Positions 7,226 through 12,889 of a stretch of 16,782 bases of DNA are shown here, piece after piece. The number at the start of each line of letters is the position of its first letter. Position 1 is the first letter of the stretch. The notes below the pieces were generated by a model. The model was not told where the DNA came from. It saw only the letters and a list, made by a program, of their open reading frames with translations, and searched no databases. The translations under genes were made by a program, and so were the position numbers. Source of the stretch: JAXHUH01 sp034211175 (GTDB lineage Bacteria > Actinomycetota > Acidimicrobiia > Acidimicrobiales > CAIXPF01); contig JAXHUH010000134.1 of the NCBI GenBank assembly GCA_034211175.1, positions 1 through 16,782 on the forward strand, given 5' to 3'.

Positions 7226-7501
7226 CTACGACGTCGCCTCCGCGGCGAACGCCGAGCGGTCGGCCGGCAGCCGATCGGCGGCCATGCGGGCGCCGGCCTG
7301 CAGCAGGCGGACGGCCCGGGCGCGCACGATGCTCGGACGCTCGTCGTTGCGGTGCTGCACGAGCCGGGCCGCTCGCCCGAGGCGCTCGGCCGAACCCGCA
7401 GCGGCCGCGATGAGCGACTCGATCGCCTCGGCCTCGTCCGGTGGGTCGATCGCCAGCACCAGCGCCCTGGCGGCGACCCGGTCGGTCACCGTGACTGCCA
7501 T
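7226..7501 (-). CDS. Small hypothetical protein, predicted helical
   Basis: A 91-residue protein I do not recognise. It is Ala/Arg/Glu-rich with heptad-like spacing and predicted mostly alpha-helical (EAIESLIAAAAGSAERLGRAARLV and RARAVRLLQAGARMAADRL). It has no signal peptide, membrane segment or Cys. The ATG at 7501 has no Shine-Dalgarno sequence. Instead, a 10-codon ORF with a good GGAGG site starts at 7518 and ends inside this gene, so translation may be coupled. It is divergent from the TetR gene across a 204-bp region that holds two palindromes, so shared control is possible. It could still be a chance ORF in GC-rich DNA, but the start region and the hairpin at the stop argue for a gene. 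Confidence 0.55.
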   Translation of the reverse strand: MAVTVTDRVAARALVLAIDPPDEAEAIESLIAAAAGSAERLGRAARLVQHRNDERPSIVRARAVRLLQAGARMAADRLPADRSAFAAEATS

Positions 7502-7518
7502 CGTTCTTCGAGATCCAT
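7486..7518 (-). CDS. Possible 10-codon leader ORF overlapping the small gene
   Basis: Reads MDLEERWQSR then TGA. The ATG at 7518 is preceded by GGAGG (7532-7528) with a 9-nt spacer, the only good ribosome site in this region. It overlaps the first 16 nt of the downstream ORF in another frame, an arrangement that would support termination-reinitiation coupling. Coding status is unproven. Confidence 0.35.
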   Translation of the reverse strand: MDLEERWQSR

Positions 7519-7571
7519 CGCCGTCCCCCTCCGGTCGATGACCGCGCCCCCACGCGGACCCCGAGATGTCT

Positions 7572-7589
7572 TGTTACCGAAGGGTAACA
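7572..7589. promoter_or_regulatory. 18-bp perfect palindrome TGTTACC-GAAG-GGTAACA
   Basis: Seven-base arms around a 4-nt spacer, AT-richer than its surroundings, within the divergent region between the small gene and the TetR gene. Its size and symmetry suit a TetR- or GntR-type operator. It differs from the CCTGACTG operator nearer the TetR gene, so a different regulator may use it. TAACAT at 7585-7590 could also serve as a plus-strand -10 box. Confidence 0.5.
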
Positions 7590-7647
7590 TCGTGACGCAC
7601 CGCGTGCACGTCCGCACGCAGCGGGTCGATGGTCGGCCGACTGGGTC

Positions 7648-7676
7648 TTGCGCAACCTGACGTGCGGGCGTAGCCT
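7648..7676 (+). promoter_or_regulatory. Promoter of the TetR gene
   Basis: TTGCGC at 7648-7653, a 17-nt spacer, and TAGCCT at 7671-7676. The -10 box overlaps the first three bases of the 22-bp operator, and the predicted start site (about 7683) lies inside it. This is the arrangement expected for autorepression. Confidence 0.55.
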
Positions 7677-7695
7677 GACTGTGCACTCAGTCAGG
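7674..7695. promoter_or_regulatory. TetR operator copy 1
   Basis: An inverted repeat CCTGACTG-N6-CAGTCAGG, where N6 is TGCACT. It lies 10 nt before the TetR start codon and overlaps the promoter. An identical 22-bp copy lies at 8357-8378, ahead of the thiolase-like gene. Confidence 0.8.
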
Positions 7696-7705
7696 CAGGT
7701 GAGCG

Positions 7706-8320
7706 ATGGTCGAGCACGACGGCGATTCGAGGCAGCGGACGCTCGACGCCGCGGCGGAGCTGTTCGCCGAGCACGGGTTCCACGGCACGAAGGTCGGCCA
7801 GATCGCGGCGCGGGCCGGGGTCAGCCAGGCGCTCATCTACTACAACTTCTCGAGCAAGGCCGAGATCCTCGACGAGCTGCTGGCCACCTTCCGCACCGAT
7901 CTCGCCGACGCCTTCGACCAGATCTACACGGCCCGCGACGACCGGACGCACTACGGCCGCTGGGAGCCGGACGAGATCCGGGCCGGCCTGCACTTCTTCG
8001 AGCGCAATCGCGCGGTGCTCACCACGCTCCTCGTCGAGTCCCTGAAGACGGGCGAGCGCCCCGGCGGGCTCGTGAAGCTCTGGGACGATCTCAACCGCGA
8101 CGTCCGCGAGCGCCTCCTGGCCGAGCGCGGGTTCGAGCTGCACGAGGGCGGAGGTGAGCGCGACCTGGTCGACTTCTTCTTCGTCTTCGTCCCGGCGCTG
8201 CTGTACGCGGTCCTGGGCGAGGAGTGGCGGACGGTGCACGGCTACGAGGAGAAGGAGGTGGATCGAGACTTCGGGACCATCCTGAACGCCGTGTACAGGA
8301 GGTTCCTCGAGGCGACCTGA
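7706..8320 (+). CDS. TetR/AcrR family transcriptional regulator
   Basis: Dimeric ligand-responsive repressor, 204 residues. The N-terminal helix-turn-helix is clear (about 8-55): RTLDAAAELFAEHGFHGTKVGQIAARAGVSQALIYYNFSSKAEIL, with the usual GxxxTxVxxIAxxAGVSxxxxYxxFxxKxxL spacing. The C-terminal domain is helical and aromatic-rich (FFFVFVPALLYAVLGEEW) and probably binds a hydrophobic or acyl-CoA ligand. The ATG at 7706 has AGGTGAG just upstream. An operator with arms CCTGACTG/CAGTCAGG lies over its own promoter, and an identical copy precedes the next operon. The inference is that it represses itself and the thiolase-like/DUF35 genes until an acyl-CoA intermediate is bound. The ligand is unknown. 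Confidence 0.94.
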   Translation: MVEHDGDSRQRTLDAAAELFAEHGFHGTKVGQIAARAGVSQALIYYNFSSKAEILDELLATFRTDLADAFDQIYTARDDRTHYGRWEPDEIRAGLHFFERNRAVLTTLLVESLKTGERPGGLVKLWDDLNRDVRERLLAERGFELHEGGGERDLVDFFFVFVPALLYAVLGEEWRTVHGYEEKEVDRDFGTILNAVYRRFLEAT

Positions 8321-8356
8321 CCCAACGGCGTCCCCGGCGGCACCGTCGGGCGCAAT

Positions 8357-8378
8357 CCTGACTGTGCACTCAGTCAGG
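8357..8378. promoter_or_regulatory. TetR operator copy 2
   Basis: All 22 bases are identical to the copy at 7674-7695 (CCTGACTG-N6-CAGTCAGG). It lies 36 nt after the TetR stop and 117 nt before the start of the thiolase-like gene. The AATCCT just before and overlapping it could be a weak -10 box. It marks this operon as the second target of the same repressor. Confidence 0.8.
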
Positions 8379-8495
8379 ACTACGGCCGGCGGCCGCAGCG
8401 GGCGGCCCGACCGCAGGGCCGGCTCGGGACGCAGGAGAACACGCACGGGGCCGCCCGGAGCGGGCTCGGCCCACCGAAGCACAGAGAGGTGCTCG

Positions 8496-9788
8496 ATGAA
8501 GACGCACATGGGACCGTTGGCACGCAGCGTGTCGATCGTGGGCGTGGGGGCCACGCCCCTGGGCAACGTGCTGAAGAGCGAGGAGCTCCTCGGCTTGACC
8601 GAGCGTGAGCTGTTCGCCTGGGCGGCCATGGACGCCATGGCCGATGCCGGCATCGAGGCGAAGGAGGTCGACGCGTACTTCCTGGGCCAGGTGTTCGACG
8701 AGTCCCACAGCGCACAGATCTCGATGTCGGGCCCGATGGGACGCTGGGCCGGCCTCGGCGAGAAGCCCGGGTTCAAGCACGAGACCGCGTGCGCCACCGC
8801 CATCTCGGGCCTGCGCCATGCCGCGCTCACGGTGGCGTCCGGCATCCACGACGTGGTGCTGTCGTGCAACGTCGACATCAACCGCTCGAAGGCCGAGCGT
8901 GGCTACCCGCCGCACCTGCGCACGCCGCTGACCTTCGACGACATCATCTTCGACGCCAACGCCCTCGGCACCGACCTCGCGTACTGGTACCCGGGTGGCG
9001 AGATCATCGCCTTCCTCGAGGGCGTGCTCATCGCCTACGGCAAGAAGTTCGGCTACTCGCTCAAGGAGCTCGGCTGGGCGCTCGACCACATCGCCCTCAT
9101 GAGCCGCCACAACGCCCTGAACAACCCGCTCGCGCTGATGTGCACGCAGTCCTACGAGGACGAGGCGGCCGCCGCCGGCTACGACGACGTCTTCGAGTAC
9201 CTCAACTCGGAGCACGTGCCCTCGATCGGTGCGGTCTCCCGGATGAGCCACCTGACATCGCTGAACGACGGGGCCTCGGCCGTGATCGTCTGCCCGACCG
9301 AGATGGCCCGCAGGCTCACCGACCATCCCGTCGAGGTCACCGGCCTCGGCATGTCGACGTCGGCCGGCCACTACCAGACCGGCTTCCCGATGAGCTTCGA
9401 GGTCGAGGCGTTCGAGCAGGCGTTCTCGATGGCCGGCATCACCGATGCCCACGCCCAGGTCGACTACATGGCCGTCCACGACTGCAACGCCCAGAACTAC
9501 TTCACCGTCACCGAGACCGCGGGCTACTACCGGCCGGGCGAAGGCCTTCGCGCCGCCATCGAGGGACGCATGGCGCCGGACGGCGACAAGCCGGTGAACA
9601 CCTCGGGCGGGCGGCTGAACATGGGCCACCCGATCGCCGGGGCGACGGGGTTCGAGATCGCCGAGGCGATCGGCCAGATGCGTGGCACCTGCGGGCCCCG
9701 CCAGATGCCGACCCGACCGGAGACCGCCGTCGTGCACGGGTACGGCGCCGGCTTCCACTCGACCGCCGTCGTCCTCCGGGCCCTCTGA
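8496..9788 (+). CDS. Thiolase-like protein (SCP-x/Ltp2-type)
   Basis: A thiolase-fold enzyme of the sterol-carrier/lipid-transfer type, 430 residues, probably acting on acyl-CoA thioesters in the cytoplasm. ATG at 8496 with AGAGAGG 6 nt upstream; an in-frame upstream GTG at 8364 would start inside the operator and is less likely. Visible features: VSIVGVGATPLG at the N-terminus, active-site Cys in ETACATAISG (C99), HDCN (328-331) where SCP-x thiolases have HDCF, and GGRLNMGHPIAGATG with a His (H378). The C-terminal catalytic Cys motif of ordinary thiolases is absent; the site reads GYGAGFH (415-421). The partner gene encodes a DUF35 protein, the combination seen in thiolase-DUF35 complexes such as the steroid side-chain aldolase Ltp2-ChsH2. 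It may therefore be a retro-aldolase or a thiolase; the substrate is unknown. Confidence 0.9.
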   Translation: MKTHMGPLARSVSIVGVGATPLGNVLKSEELLGLTERELFAWAAMDAMADAGIEAKEVDAYFLGQVFDESHSAQISMSGPMGRWAGLGEKPGFKHETACATAISGLRHAALTVASGIHDVVLSCNVDINRSKAERGYPPHLRTPLTFDDIIFDANALGTDLAYWYPGGEIIAFLEGVLIAYGKKFGYSLKELGWALDHIALMSRHNALNNPLALMCTQSYEDEAAAAGYDDVFEYLNSEHVPSIGAVSRMSHLTSLNDGASAVIVCPTEMARRLTDHPVEVTGLGMSTSAGHYQTGFPMSFEVEAFEQAFSMAGITDAHAQVDYMAVHDCNAQNYFTVTETAGYYRPGEGLRAAIEGRMAPDGDKPVNTSGGRLNMGHPIAGATGFEIAEAIGQMRGTCGPRQMPTRPETAVVHGYGAGFHSTAVVLRAL

Positions 9789-9832
9789 CGGACGGCGACA
9801 CCATGATCACCACCTCAGGAAAGGCAGCAACG

Positions 9833-10231
9833 ATGCTGGTCGAGCCCCATGTGAAGCGCTGGTACGACGACCTCGCCGAGGGTCGCTTCACCGGCAAGCG
9901 CTGCAACCGCTGCGGTGCCGTCGAGTTCCCGCCGGTGCCGGTCTGCAACGAGTGCTCCTCGACCGATCTCGAGTTCATCGAGGTCGACGGCACCGGCACG
10001 ATGGTGTCGTTCTCGGTGATGAGGTTCCTCGACCCGATCCAGGCGCCCTACGGGCCTCGGATCATCGCCCAGGTCGACCTGCCCGGCGGCACCTCGTTCA
10101 CCGCCCCGCTCGTCGGCTACGACATCGACCGGAGCGACGACCTCTACGAGTTGCTGCCGGCTCCGGTCACGATGACCACGATCGAGCGTGACCGCTACAC
10201 CTTCGTCGGCTTCGAGCTGGCGGATCGCTGA
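9833..10231 (+). CDS. Zn-ribbon/OB-fold (DUF35) acyl-CoA partner protein
   Basis: A small ChsH2/DUF35-type protein of 132 residues. It has an N-terminal helix (EPHVKRWYDDLAEGRFT), a rubredoxin-like zinc ribbon with CNRC (C24, C27) and CNEC (C38, C41), and a C-terminal OB fold (about 50-130: GTGTMVSFSVMRF ... PRIIAQVDLPGG). Members hold the acyl-CoA and complete the active site of a partner thiolase-like enzyme. The ATG at 9833 is chosen because AGGAAAGG lies 8 nt upstream; an in-frame ATG at 9803 lacks a ribosome site. It starts 44 nt after the thiolase-like stop, in one operon under the TetR operator. A small hairpin and then a strong terminator follow. Confidence 0.92.
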   Translation: MLVEPHVKRWYDDLAEGRFTGKRCNRCGAVEFPPVPVCNECSSTDLEFIEVDGTGTMVSFSVMRFLDPIQAPYGPRIIAQVDLPGGTSFTAPLVGYDIDRSDDLYELLPAPVTMTTIERDRYTFVGFELADR

Positions 10232-10244
10232 CCATCCCGCCAGG

Positions 10245-10262
10245 GCCCGCCACAACGCGGGC
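10245..10262 (+). terminator. Small hairpin after the DUF35 gene
   Basis: GCCCGC (10245-10250) and GCGGGC (10257-10262) with a CACAAC loop, 13 nt after the stop. Weaker than the hairpin at 10315-10345; it may be a partial terminator or a 3'-end protecting stem. Confidence 0.35.
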
Positions 10263-10314
10263 ACCCGTCCCGGAGTGTGAGGATCCCCCCATCGACACCC
10301 GGGACGACGCGCGG

Positions 10315-10345
10315 CGACGGCCGGACGGACTCCGTCCGGCCGTCG
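10315..10345. terminator. Strong hairpin terminator of the thiolase-like/DUF35 operon
   Basis: A perfect 14-bp stem (CGACGGCCGGACGG at 10315-10328, complement at 10332-10345) with a 3-nt loop, then TT. It isolates the operon from the following PadR gene. Confidence 0.8.
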
Positions 10346-10384
10346 TTCGCGAGCATGCGCGATCGCCGTCGACCGACCCGGTCG

Positions 10385-10405
10385 ATATGCCGAAGCTCGG
10401 TATAT
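10385..10405. promoter_or_regulatory. Inverted repeat over the PadR-gene promoter
   Basis: ATATGCCGA (10385-10393) and TCGGTATAT (10397-10405) form a near-perfect inverted repeat with a 3-nt spacer and one mismatch. TATGCT at 10403-10408 is a good -10 box overlapping its right edge. This is a likely autoregulatory operator for the PadR protein. Confidence 0.5.
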
Positions 10406-10437
10406 GCTGAATCCGGGTTCGTGACACGGGAGGGCCA

Positions 10438-10755
10438 GTGGCACAGCTCAACGAACAGCGGTTCCTGATCCTGGCCGGGCTCGCCGGTGGGCCACGCCAC
10501 GGGTACGGGCTCGTGGAGGAGATCGCGGAGCTGACGGACGGGCGGGTGCGGCCCCGGGCCGGTGCGCTCTACCACGCGCTCGATCGGCTCGGCGCCGCCG
10601 GGCTCGTGGTGGTCGATCGCGAGGAGGCGGTCGACGGGCGGCTCCGGCGCTACCACCGCCTCACCGACGACGGCCGACGCGTCCTCGCCGAGGAGGCCGA
10701 ACGGCGCGCCGTCAGCGCTCGGCGGGCGCTCGAGCGGCTCGGGCTGGCGACGTGA
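10438..10755 (+). CDS. PadR family transcriptional regulator
   Basis: A short (105-residue) PadR-type winged-helix repressor, close to the minimal PadR-s2 length. The sequence follows the family pattern: LNEQRFLILAGLAGGPRHGYGLVEEIAELTDGRVRPRAGALYHALDRLGAAGLV, with the HGYxL, GxLYxxLxxLxxxGLV and RRYHRLTDDGRRVL wing/last-helix motifs. GTG start at 10438 with GGAGG 5 nt upstream. Its stop overlaps the start of the next gene as GTGA (10752-10755), so the regulator and the membrane protein are made together. An inverted repeat lies over its promoter. PadR regulators paired with a membrane protein often control transport or envelope-stress functions; the inducer here is unknown. Confidence 0.93.
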   Translation: MAQLNEQRFLILAGLAGGPRHGYGLVEEIAELTDGRVRPRAGALYHALDRLGAAGLVVVDREEAVDGRLRRYHRLTDDGRRVLAEEAERRAVSARRALERLGLAT

Positions 10756-11357
10756 GCTGGGGCCGCCTCGCCCGCGCCGTGGTCGGGGGCCTTCCGGCCG
10801 GCGAGCGCGACACCGGCAGGGAGATCCTCGGGCTGCTCGACGACGCCGACGAGAACGGTCGACCGCCGGGACCGCTGGACGTCGGCTCGGTGCTCTGGCT
10901 CGTCGTGCGGGTCCGGTCGCGTCGGGCGGTGCTCGCGGTGCTCGCCGGCGTTCCCGTCGCCGTTCCGATCGTGTTCGCCTACGTCCTCGTCTCGGCGTCG
11001 TTCGGGGCGTGGGACGTCATGGAGGAGGTGCCGTCCACCGAGCCGGCCGTGATCGCGGTCCGCTCCGCGCTCGGCTGGACGGCGTGGACGATCCTCCCGC
11101 TGGCGGCCTGGGCCGGCGCCGCGGCCATTCGCTGCTTCGAGGACCGCCGGCCGGTCCTGCCGGTCCTGCTCCTCGGGACCTCGATGGCGATCGCCCTCCT
11201 CGCGTCGCGCACGTCCCAGACCGCCGGGAGCCTCCGTCCGGGCGACGTCGACCACGTGCCGGCGCTCGCCGTCGCGCTGCTGGTGGCGAGCCACGCCGTC
11301 CCGCTGCTGTTCCTCGCGGTGGCGCGCCATCGCCGGGGCCGGAGCGTCGCCGCCTGA
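10752..11357 (+). CDS. Four-helix integral membrane protein coupled to PadR
   Basis: A 201-residue protein of no family I recognise. A soluble N-terminal segment (about 1-50, LPAGERDTGREILGLLDDADENGR) is followed by four hydrophobic stretches at about 58-82, 105-126, 133-150 and 168-190. Short charged loops (RRP, RHRRGRS at the C-terminus) fit the positive-inside rule. Translation starts at GTG 10752, overlapping the PadR stop by GTGA. Actinobacterial PadR genes are often followed by such proteins, sometimes described as permease-prefix or sensor-like; I see no transporter signature. It is most likely the direct target of the PadR regulator. A bidirectional terminator lies 200 nt downstream. 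Confidence 0.85.
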   Translation: MSWGRLARAVVGGLPAGERDTGREILGLLDDADENGRPPGPLDVGSVLWLVVRVRSRRAVLAVLAGVPVAVPIVFAYVLVSASFGAWDVMEEVPSTEPAVIAVRSALGWTAWTILPLAAWAGAAAIRCFEDRRPVLPVLLLGTSMAIALLASRTSQTAGSLRPGDVDHVPALAVALLVASHAVPLLFLAVARHRRGRSVAA

Positions 11358-11555
11358 CCGGCGGGCGATGCCTCGACCGGGCGTTCGGGCGGCCCGGAAC
11401 GAGAAGGTGATCCGGCTTGGCTCGCCGCCCTCGGCGAACGCATCGGGGCGCAAGCCGGTGGCGGTCACCACGGCGAGCAGCTCCGAGAGCGGGAGGTGGG
11501 CGGGACTGGCCGGGCCAGCACGTCCGCCGGGTCGGGACCCCTCTCGGACGCGACA

Positions 11556-11586
11556 CCGGGCCCCGCATCGGCGTTACGGGGCCCGG
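11556..11586. terminator. Bidirectional terminator between convergent genes
   Basis: A perfect 10-bp stem (CCGGGCCCCG at 11556-11565, complement 11577-11586) with an 11-nt loop. ACAC/GTGT beyond a one-base bulge lengthens it. It is 29 nt past the stop of the minus-strand beta-helix gene and serves the convergent PadR operon on the other side. The remaining sequence between 11358 and 11555 shows nothing else I can name. Confidence 0.75.
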
Positions 11587-11614
11587 GTGTCACCGACTCG
11601 TTGTGATGCGGCGC

Positions 11615-12538
11615 TCAGCAGGGGCTGAGGCGGCCGTTCGTCTGCTGGTCGCTGTCGTAGTAGACGACGGGGCGACCGCCGGGGTCGATGTTGCAGCCGA
11701 TGGCGTTGGGGCCCTGCACGGCAATCGCGCCGTACACCCAGCGGGTGATCACGTTGCCGCGAACCGTCACGTTGCGCGGGGCGCCGTGGGCGCCGGCGTA
11801 GACGTAGACCGAGTAGTAGCCACCGGCGATCAGGTTGTCGGCGATCAGGACGTTGCTGATCGGGCCGACGTCGGCCTTGATCATGATCCCCGACGTCTGG
11901 TCGGCGCGGTGCGACAGGCGGTTGTGGACCACGAGCACGTCGCTTCCACCGACCATCTGGAGCAGGTCCTGGTGGGCGTCGGAGCCCGGCGCGAGCGAGT
12001 GCACCCAGTTGTGCACGAACACGGTGCCGGAGGCGAGGAAGGCACCGTCGTCGAAGCCCCGGATCTCGACGTGGCGGGCCGTGTACGGCGTCGACGAGTA
12101 GATCCCGGAGCCGGCGTGGTTGCCGCCGCCGGCGCCGATCAGCTCGCTGTTCTCGATCAGCAGGCCGGTCGCGGTGCTCGTCTGGTGGACCGCCGACTGC
12201 GCGTTGCCGCAGATGATGCGGCTGTTGCGGATGACGACGTTCGAGGCGACGATCGTCAGGCAGCCCCGCAGCTCGAGCCCGTCGATGACCCGTCCGGGCT
12301 GGGTGATGGTGCGGTTGCCGGTGCGGACCAGCTTGATGCCCCCGGCCGGGACACCGGTGTTCGAGGCGTCGGGCCAGTGGGCCACGACGTCGGTTGCCGC
12401 CCGGTTGAGCCCGACAGCGGCGGTGGCCGTGCGGGCGACGGGGTTCGCGGCCGTGCCGATGGAGGCGCCGGCGGTGGGGACGATCGTGACCAGCGCGGCC
12501 AGGAGCGCGCCGAGGAGGACCAGGATGCGGTTGCGCAA
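11615..12538 (-). CDS. Secreted right-handed parallel beta-helix protein
   Basis: An exported protein of 307 residues from a TTG start at 12538, which has GGAG 5 nt upstream. Starting there places the signal peptide at the N-terminus (LRNRILVLLGALLAALVTIVPTAGASIG, cleavage likely after an AxA-type site). A GTG at 12676 would add 46 residues before the signal peptide and is rejected. The body shows successive beta-helix coils with repeated V-x-I/V-x-N/G spacing: LTIVASNVVIRNSRIICG, GLLIENSELIGAGG, ARHVEIRGFDDGAF, VLVVHNRLSH, NVLIADNLIAGGYYSVYVY, VTVRGNVITRW. This is the pectate-lyase/polysaccharide-lyase-like superfold. I see no defined catalytic set, and such folds occur in both carbohydrate-active enzymes and surface adhesins. 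It ends at a free C-terminal Cys (RLSPC). A terminator follows. Confidence 0.85.
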   Translation of the reverse strand: MRNRILVLLGALLAALVTIVPTAGASIGTAANPVARTATAAVGLNRAATDVVAHWPDASNTGVPAGGIKLVRTGNRTITQPGRVIDGLELRGCLTIVASNVVIRNSRIICGNAQSAVHQTSTATGLLIENSELIGAGGGNHAGSGIYSSTPYTARHVEIRGFDDGAFLASGTVFVHNWVHSLAPGSDAHQDLLQMVGGSDVLVVHNRLSHRADQTSGIMIKADVGPISNVLIADNLIAGGYYSVYVYAGAHGAPRNVTVRGNVITRWVYGAIAVQGPNAIGCNIDPGGRPVVYYDSDQQTNGRLSPC

Positions 12539-12889
12539 GATGTCTCCGTGTTCGTTCGGGCGGATGGGCAGGGCCACGAACGGGTGAACTGCCGCCGGAT
12601 CGCGCGACAACCGCAATCGGATGAGGATGCGAGATGTCGTCCGGACAGTCTCGCCCCGCCGTGACCTCCACGGCACGTCAGGATCCCGAATGGGGTTCGA
12701 CCTGCGAAGTTGGACCTCGGGAGAGGTCCGGGCCAGGGTCTTCGCCGATCACCCGCCGGGGCACCGCCGTGCCGTGATGAAACACGTTCGACACGTTCGG
12801 GCCCGGGCTCCAGCGGTTCATGACGCGATCCCCAGGCGGGGTTGCCCAGGTCGCGGCGCAACGGTCCGCGGCGGGTCCGGGGCCGCCGG
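12539..12889. other. Gene-free stretch between the double esterase and the beta-helix gene
   Basis: No convincing gene. Contents are the upstream region of the beta-helix gene, a perfect 7-bp hairpin with a GGGA loop (GGACCTC at 12712-12718, GAGGTCC at 12723-12729), and a short direct repeat ACACGTTCG/ACACGTTCG near 12781-12800. The hairpin lies 160 nt past the esterase stop and could end that transcript on the minus strand, but it has no T-tract. Open frames through the stretch are GC-driven. Confidence 0.4.

Noticed and set aside
8370..9758. A 462-residue minus-strand open frame opposite the thiolase-like gene
   Set aside because: Shadow of a well-supported thiolase-fold gene with a ribosome site and an operator upstream.
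11368..11628. An 86-residue plus-strand frame after the membrane protein
   Set aside because: No ribosome site; it runs through the bidirectional terminator and has shadow-type composition.
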